From the NCBI GenBank assembly GCA_019915135.1, contig JAHLMK010000019.1:620001-684000 (forward strand): 64,000 nucleotides of DNA, written 5' to 3'. A program made the translations under genes and the position numbers. The stretch comes from Strobilurus pachycystidiatus. Its lineage: Eukaryota > Basidiomycota > Agaricomycetes > Agaricales > Physalacriaceae. Shown piece after piece: positions 58,383-64,000 of the stretch. Below the pieces are notes generated by a model. That model worked only from the letters and a program-made list of their open reading frames with translations. It searched no databases and was not told where the DNA came from. Every line of letters begins with the position of its first letter. The stretch's first letter is position 1.

Positions 58383-59061
58383 GACAGTGCCGTCCTGCCG
58401 CAGCCCATCAATTATTGATTTGGTCTCCGACGGCATCGTTGTTTGATCAGACCGCGAAGGCGCATAGAAGCGCAATTCGGGCCCAGAAATAGCCGCGACA
58501 GCTAGACTGCAGCGCCGAGCAAGCAATACATGGCCTATGGGGAGCTGGTGCGGCGGTAGCTCACTGCTATAACAATGATTTATGTACAACTTGATCTTAT
58601 GCTATAGCAATGCTGCAATGTATGAAATCTACGGTATCCACTGCATAGTGTCATGTGATGCAACGCGACTGGCTGGTATACGTTGGAGCGATATGAAAAG
58701 CAGCAGCCTGACGCCTTGGTTCTCATCATCTTCCAGAGTATTGAAGATGACCGACGCGTAACAAACTCCGGGACGTGGCGTGAAAAGGCACCGTGGGAAG
58801 ATGATCAAGGTCTGCCTCTGACCACGATCACACACCGCCAAAACGGGTGAAAACGCGTTGCAAGGTGCTGCTCGAACGCGTCTGGAACATTCTGTTGAAC
58901 ACAGCTCTTCCGTACGTCCAAAACTCACCTAGGCAGGGTCTCCGTCCTCTGGACGACATAGAATATATCTCGGTGCCAATATGAACTGCCAACAGTTGAT
59001 CGGACAGCCTTCAGCTGTACTCCTCTACCCCGATCTCGACTCGCATACGACGCCACCAAAC

Positions 59062-59068
59062 ATATAAT
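59062..59068 (+). promoter_or_regulatory. TATA-like box of DUF6535 copy 2
   Basis: CATATAATC about 40 bp before the ATG at 59104, aligned with the box of the paralogue. Confidence 0.45.
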
Positions 59069-59103
59069 CCCTTGGGCTCCTCTTCCCATCCTTTTCTGTC
59101 GAC

Positions 59104-62100
59104 ATGCCACCTTGCAGAATTCCATCCACGCCACAGTCGGACGGGGGGCTGAGCAGTCCGCTCTCAGATATCAGCTTCCGATCTCATTCGCGCAGTGATC
59201 ATCCGCCCCCTGCGCCTACCAAAGACGCATCCTCCTGCTTCAAGGAATGCGATGACTCGCATCCGGACGCCAAACGAACTGATGTGTGCGAATGCAATGA
59301 CTTCGTGGAGCTGGAGACGCCCTGCGCCCAATCGCACCGAAAAAAGAGCGGCGCTTTCTTTGGCGTGAAGCATTCTCGTCCCGCTCAGCATGGTGAGTAC
59401 TTTTGTGGCAATGACGTCCCCTTCGCTCAGATTACATTCACAGTCAAGCATCCGGAATCTGGACACATGTGTCGACAGGATCTACCGTATCAGGAGATGG
59501 GGGATTCCGCGAATATCTGGGATACCTATCTCACGGAAAGCGAGAAGGTTGATGCCGATAAAGTTGCCAACTGGACCGATGCCCTTGACGTCCTTCTCGT
59601 TTTTGTGAGTCGACCAGTACTAGACTACTAGGGCATCATTAAGAACAGCTCTGACAAGCCCCGTTGTAGGCAGGACTCTTTTCTGCGGTCGTTTCCACAT
59701 TCGTCTCTCAAACGTACCAAGCTCTTCAGGTCGACAATTCGCAGCTCACCGTATCCCTTCTTTTTGAACTGGCCGACATCGGGCGTGCCATCAGCGATGG
59801 CGTTAGTGCCAAGGACGTACCCGTCACTTCTTCTTTGTTCAACCCGTCGCTCAGCGCTCGGTGGACCAATTCTCTCTGGTTCATCAGCCTCGTACTGAGT
59901 CTTTCGACGGCTCTCTTTGCCGTCCTGACCAAACAATGGATCCACGAGTATCTGGATTCGACCAAGTTGGGCAGCCTTCGCGCCCGGAGTCGTATCCGGC
60001 AATTTCGATACATCAATCTGAGAGAGTGGCATGTACCAGTCATCATCGGTCTCTTGCCGGTCTTGATGCATATTGCTTTGGGTGTATTCCTCGCGGGTCT
60101 TATCGTCTTCCTGCTCGCAATGGACAAAATTACTGCAACGGCGATCTCTATCGTTGTCGCCGGCACCCTTCTCATTTATGTCACTACGAACGCCCTCCCC
60201 ATGGTCGATCCTTCCTGCTCCTACAGGACACCGCTGACGGCATACGTATACTCCATACTTCAGTACTTCCGCCATCTCGATTTCAATTCAATCATGAAAT
60301 CATTGCCTTCTTTCCTGCGAAGAAGGGAACATGCCCACTCTGAAGAACCCGCGGTTGCGCTCGTTGTACCTCCTGCTCCCTCGTCGCCTGCAGACACTGC
60401 CATCCCACGAACCCTCATAGAGGCGGAAAGGATTATGGTAGCGAGAGCTTCCGACGAGCTTGATGCCAGAGCTGCGGGTTGGTTGTACACCATCTCTTCC
60501 AATGCTGCTGTCCAGCGTGAGATTCTAGAGGCCATAAGCAACCTGCCCTTAGAGGGAGTAGGGACTCTCAAATCTGAGATCGGCGAGAGCGACCTCGCAA
60601 TGGCTATCCAAGGGACAAGGTCTACATCTGAAATTCGTGCGCGGGGCAAAGAGGCCGTCTTTGAACGACTTACGCGCGCACAACTTCGTCTCTTTCCGGC
60701 AATGTCCCTTTACGGCGTACCAAAGTATTTGGACGTCAGGAAGGATAATTCTGTGCTCCCTTTGTTGGACAAATCCGTCCACGGACGTGCCAGTGCCGCG
60801 AGATTCCTGCGTGATGAAATTATGGTTCCGACGTCGAAGTTCGACGTTGTCATCTGGGCTCACATACTTCGCAACGCAATGTTCAATGGCCTCGAATGGC
60901 TGGACATTGAGGCAGATACGTCGGAAGTCTGGCATCGTTTCCTTTCCAACCTAGTAACGCACCACATGTGTTCCACTTGTAGACCTTCCATTGCCAAGAA
61001 CGGCTCTTGTACCATAACGCCTGGGCCTTATTCCCTCCCGGTCACCATGAAGAACAGCGCATCTCGTCAGAGTCGTTTCAATACTAAAACGCATTGTCTG
61101 ATTATCCTTGACCCTCGCGTGCACAAGCATCAGGATCAGAGTACTGTCAAAGCGATGGCCTTTGACGATGCTGTTGAATCTTTCATGATCCCTTCACTGG
61201 CGGATATACTGCTCGACATGTGCTACGACGACTTCCGTCCTCCAGCTGGGATAGACGATATTCCGAGCGATATCCAGCTCCTTCTTGCCATTGTTCAGAC
61301 TAGCTATGTACAACAGACATCTGCGCCACAAAAGCTTTCTTTGTTCAAACAAGCAATGCTCCATATCCGAGAGACTGTCGGCTTGGATGGTCGGCTTAGT
61401 ATACACGCCTATCACCCAAATATTTATGGCGCAGTTTTCCATTCTCTGCAAGGGATCATAAAGGATAACCCGAACTGTATTTGTCTCGACGACAAACAGT
61501 ACTTCATTCATGCCTTCTTGCGAAGCATTCTCCTGGATGAACAGCTCCATCTCGACTATCGCGCGTGGATCGATCCCTCAAAAGCAACAAACATCATTGA
61601 GTTTACTTGGCCAAGTGACACGCACCTTGGAAGGAGCGTTATGGCTCCCCTTGCCAATGCTTGCGTAGCAATGGTGGCGATACGATGTCCATTTGCATTA
61701 CCCAAGATCTATGCTCGTCTTCGTGAAGACGACTGGTTGACCCCGATAACTCTCAGCACGGCGGGTACTAATGGAGCGCGACAAATGTTAGCCATTGACA
61801 TATTGTCGTATTCCTTCCTGACAGCAGCCTTCATTGATGGACTCGACGTACTTGGGAAAATATCCGCAGAAGAGTATGGCCAGACCTTGGCCTATCTACA
61901 TCGTCCTGGGAAGCTGCTTTCACTGTGCCAGATCATGATTCTTTCCGATCGCGAAAGATGTGACACACTCTGGAATTTGGTGCCTTTCATTGAGCCTGCG
62001 TTGTGGGAGTTATGCTTGACCGAGCTTTCCTCATTTGTCCGTCAACCGCAGGCTTTGCAGGTTTATGACCGGCAGCGCACACATGTCACCTGCCATCCAT

Positions 62101-62350
62101 ATCGTTTCGACGACGTCCTCACTTACGATTCAGCCGAGAATCTTGAGATGACAGTACTTGCTTTAGGTGCTTATGTAACTCAAGATGAACGCCCTTCTAG
62201 TGCTCGTCTGAGCATAACGAAGGTCAGTCCCAAACCAATCACACCCAGTCTATTACTCACCGATGGCAGGTCGTCAACGCGGCGTCTTCTTTCTTTGGTA
62301 GGAAGAAAAAGAGGACTGTGTTAGAAGCTGAGATGCATGGAATGGTTTAG
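59104..62350 (+). CDS. DUF6535 multi-pass membrane protein, copy 2, 3 exons, 1044 aa
   Basis: Exons: 59104-59604, 59670-62222 and 62270-62350, giving 1045 codons in frame. Domain plan is as in copy 1: soluble N-terminus, four membrane segments (LFSAVVSTFV, LWFISLVLSLSTALFAVL, IIGLLPVLMHIALGVFLAGL, AISIVVAGTLLIYV), then about 700 helical residues. Exons 1 and 2 have exactly the same lengths as in copy 1 (501 and 2553 nt). Exon 1, intron 1 and the start of exon 2 are nearly identical between copies, whereas after residue 340 identity falls sharply. Function unknown. Reading through intron 2 would give a different basic tail, but the spliced end (HGMV) matches the paralogue. Nothing obvious is broken. 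Confidence 0.88.
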
Positions 62351-63039
62351 TGTAAATAGGTGTATCGGCGGCTTGTAACAAAGAAGGAAACGGATCGTCA
62401 CCATGGATCGGCACACGGAAGAGCGGAATCACTGAACAGCGTTTCCACCGAGAAGTTGACGACGCCGAAGACTTGCTTGGAGTCCAATGTCTTGATAAGG
62501 AAGCTGAAATAGCATACGAGTCAGCCAAAGCGCAACACGAACAAGCTGGAGATGCACCTGTGAAACCCAAAAAGCTCTTGAAGCCTCCCGAGCCGCCACA
62601 CTGCGGCCACAGCACCGGGGCCTAGAGTAGTAGTGTCTATAATCGTCTTTGAGCTGTTGAAAAGATAACAATATTTGCTCTGACCTTACGGGCTAAGACG
62701 AAATTGACTCGGATGCGCAAGGAGGTACGTGTCGGATTGCTGTCCAATCCGCGCTCGCAATTCTCATCTCATCTCCAGATGTAGCGAATTGTGGGAGGGA
62801 TTCTGGAAATGCTACACTGCTGCCTTGTCGCAGAAGAAGCGAGGGAGCTGGAGGCTGAAGCAGGCGTCCTTTGAGGTATCAATCGGGCCTGCCTATCCGC
62901 CGCCTGAATCTGTACAACCATGAGTTAAGATGCTGTTTGTATTCTTGAATCTACAGTGATCTGAGTAATTGCTTCGCGAAGAGCCGCTTAGCTGTGATTC
63001 GACATGAAGTGAATTTTATATGAGCGCAAGACATCACCT
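62351..63039. other. Intergenic with a possible coding remnant
   Basis: At 62450-62626 the plus strand has a protein-like open stretch (EDLLGVQCLDKEAEIAYESA... ending at a stop) without a start or recognisable family. It may be the tail of a decayed gene. The rest shows nothing. Confidence 0.35.
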
Positions 63040-64000
63040 CTATCTGAGTTGCATGATCTGAGGATTATAACGATCACCAGTCGTCTCTACCCAATCCGCC
63101 CTCAACTTCCTCCATGCATCACCACTCAGGAATTCCTCCGATATGCGCTCCCATCCGATGATACTGGTGCTGTCCATGAGCGGGCTGTCGCTGAGCTTGA
63201 TCATCACGGTCTTGAAGAGGATGATAGTCCCGTTGAGGGGCTGACCGGGCGTCCCGTGAAGAAGCCGATTAGCGCGCGCGTTCGGCTTCCTCCTAGTCAG
63301 AGCGAAGTCGTCCATATACACCTCGTAGCTTATATGAAGCCGACCTACACCGACACCGTGTCGGTTACCTCTGAGCTGCGGCGCACAGTAAGATGGGATT
63401 ATTCGACAATTTACGAATGGGATGTCGCGACTGACCGTTGTGAGCTGATCTTCGGAGTACATTATTGCGCTTCCAGGTCTATAATCACACCCAAGTAGGG
63501 CCCCAATCTGGAGGAGCACGTCCGTGCTGCCGCCGCGGTCTAAGGACACTTGGCGGAGAGGTACGCTGGGGTCTTCGTGGATGATGAGTAGGTGGAGAAG
63601 TGGTTCTGTGCCAAACTTCGGGTGGGACTCGTAGGTCCTCCAGACATGCTCGCGGGTATGAGGTGGACGGACGTCGATATCCTGCGCTCGGGTCATGGCT
63701 AGCGCTACTTCCAACGACCTACAATCATCAAACGTCCCTCAGTTTTATCCGCATCGTGAGGCAGGGACTAGCGCACATATGCTTTGGATCCATGATTCGG
63801 GACTGCGCGAGCACGATGTTCTGCTTGTACATCGCACGCTGGTTAGCGGAGCCAGTGGACGGCAGGAGGCTGAGCGCCTTGTTCCACGCAGCTATGCTTT
63901 CGCCGTGGTTATCAAGTTCCTATCAGTGCTGTCAGCAACCGCTGATGCCCTGGGTAGAGACAGTATACCTCCTCTGCGTTACCCAGTCTGGCCCATGCCT
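63040..64000 (-). CDS. TPR-like hypothetical protein, 5' end beyond the window
   Basis: Minus-strand exons 64000-63969 (partial), 63919-63777 and 63718-63040 join in frame. The first two read AWARLGNAEE then ELDNHGESIAAWNKALSLLP, a helical pair that looks like the end of a TPR-type repeat array. The last 225 residues form a mixed alpha/beta region with WRTYESHPKFG, YEVYMDDFAL and GWERISEEFLSGDAWRKLR; I do not recognise the family. The gene starts outside the window, so length and any N-terminal domain are unknown. Confidence 0.65.

Larger units (their letters stand above)
56543..58642. mobile_element. 2.1-kb insertion with 8-bp target duplication
   Basis: Flanked by GCATAGTG at 56535-56542 and 58643-58650. 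Arm 1 has a single uninterrupted site here (near 46905), which defines the insertion independently. The ends (CACCAGATCC... and ...GGTATCCACT) show only weak inverted similarity. An 8-bp duplication fits hAT or Zisupton-like DNA transposons. No transposase is present. It contains the foldback at 56551, a 4-copy tandem repeat at 58309, and a segment shared with 32772-32820. Confidence 0.75.
56032..62350. repeat. Inverted duplication, arm 2
   Basis: Matches arm 1 (36943-47436) in inverted order: tRNA-Ala, its 5' flank, promoter region, DUF6535 gene. A 2.1-kb insertion at 56543-58642 interrupts it. Without that and the retrotransposon in arm 1 the two arms are collinear, each about 4.2 kb. Confidence 0.88.

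Overview
The window looks like nuclear DNA of a basidiomycete fungus of the class Agaricomycetes. Most genes are cut by many short introns of about 45-60 nt with GT...AG ends. The gene families are typical of the group: DUF6535 membrane proteins, an APSES/KilA-N transcription factor, a Clr2-like silencing protein, a Fic protein, an F-box-like protein, a P450 and an adenylate-forming reductase. Mobile elements and relics are frequent. I built spliced models by hand from splice sites, reading phase and family motifs. All of the complete multi-exon models close in frame, but none has transcript support.

Left part (1-31 kb): a tRNA-Ala(AGC) lies near the edge, followed by an intronless unknown gene (1.1-2.3 kb) and a seven-exon multi-pass membrane protein (2.5-5.2 kb, minus). 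The 5.2-10 kb and 11.8-16.2 kb stretches hold no gene I can support. Between them is a nine-exon KilA-N transcription factor (10.0-11.8 kb, minus). A gene-dense block follows: Clr2-like protein (16.2-18.6, plus), Fic protein (19.3-20.9, plus), hotdog-fold thioesterase-like protein (21.2-22.4, minus), F-box/LRR-like protein (23.2-24.7, minus) and a 12-exon cytochrome P450 (25.6-27.7, plus).

Middle (28-37 kb): this is a graveyard of relics and non-autonomous transposons. It holds a broken fragment of the arginine-biosynthesis ARG5,6 gene, a 677-bp hAT-type MITE with perfect 8-bp target duplication, and a 1.99-kb element with 30-bp perfect terminal inverted repeats that carries a long hairpin.

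Right part (37-62 kb) is the most striking. Two copies of one unit (DUF6535 gene, shared promoter region, tRNA-Ala) face each other as an inverted duplication (36.9-47.4 and 56.0-62.35 kb). The 8.6 kb between them holds a zinc alcohol dehydrogenase and a 16-exon adenylation-thiolation-reductase enzyme, arranged tail to tail like a small metabolic cassette. Each arm has taken one insertion, and the other arm shows the empty site. Arm 1 carries a 6234-bp Ngaro/PAT-type tyrosine-recombinase retrotransposon with textbook split direct repeats and no target duplication. Arm 2 carries a 2.1-kb insertion with an 8-bp target duplication. The 5' halves of the two DUF6535 genes are almost identical, intron included, while the 3' halves differ strongly, which suggests gene conversion between the arms. 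A partial TPR-like gene runs off the right edge.
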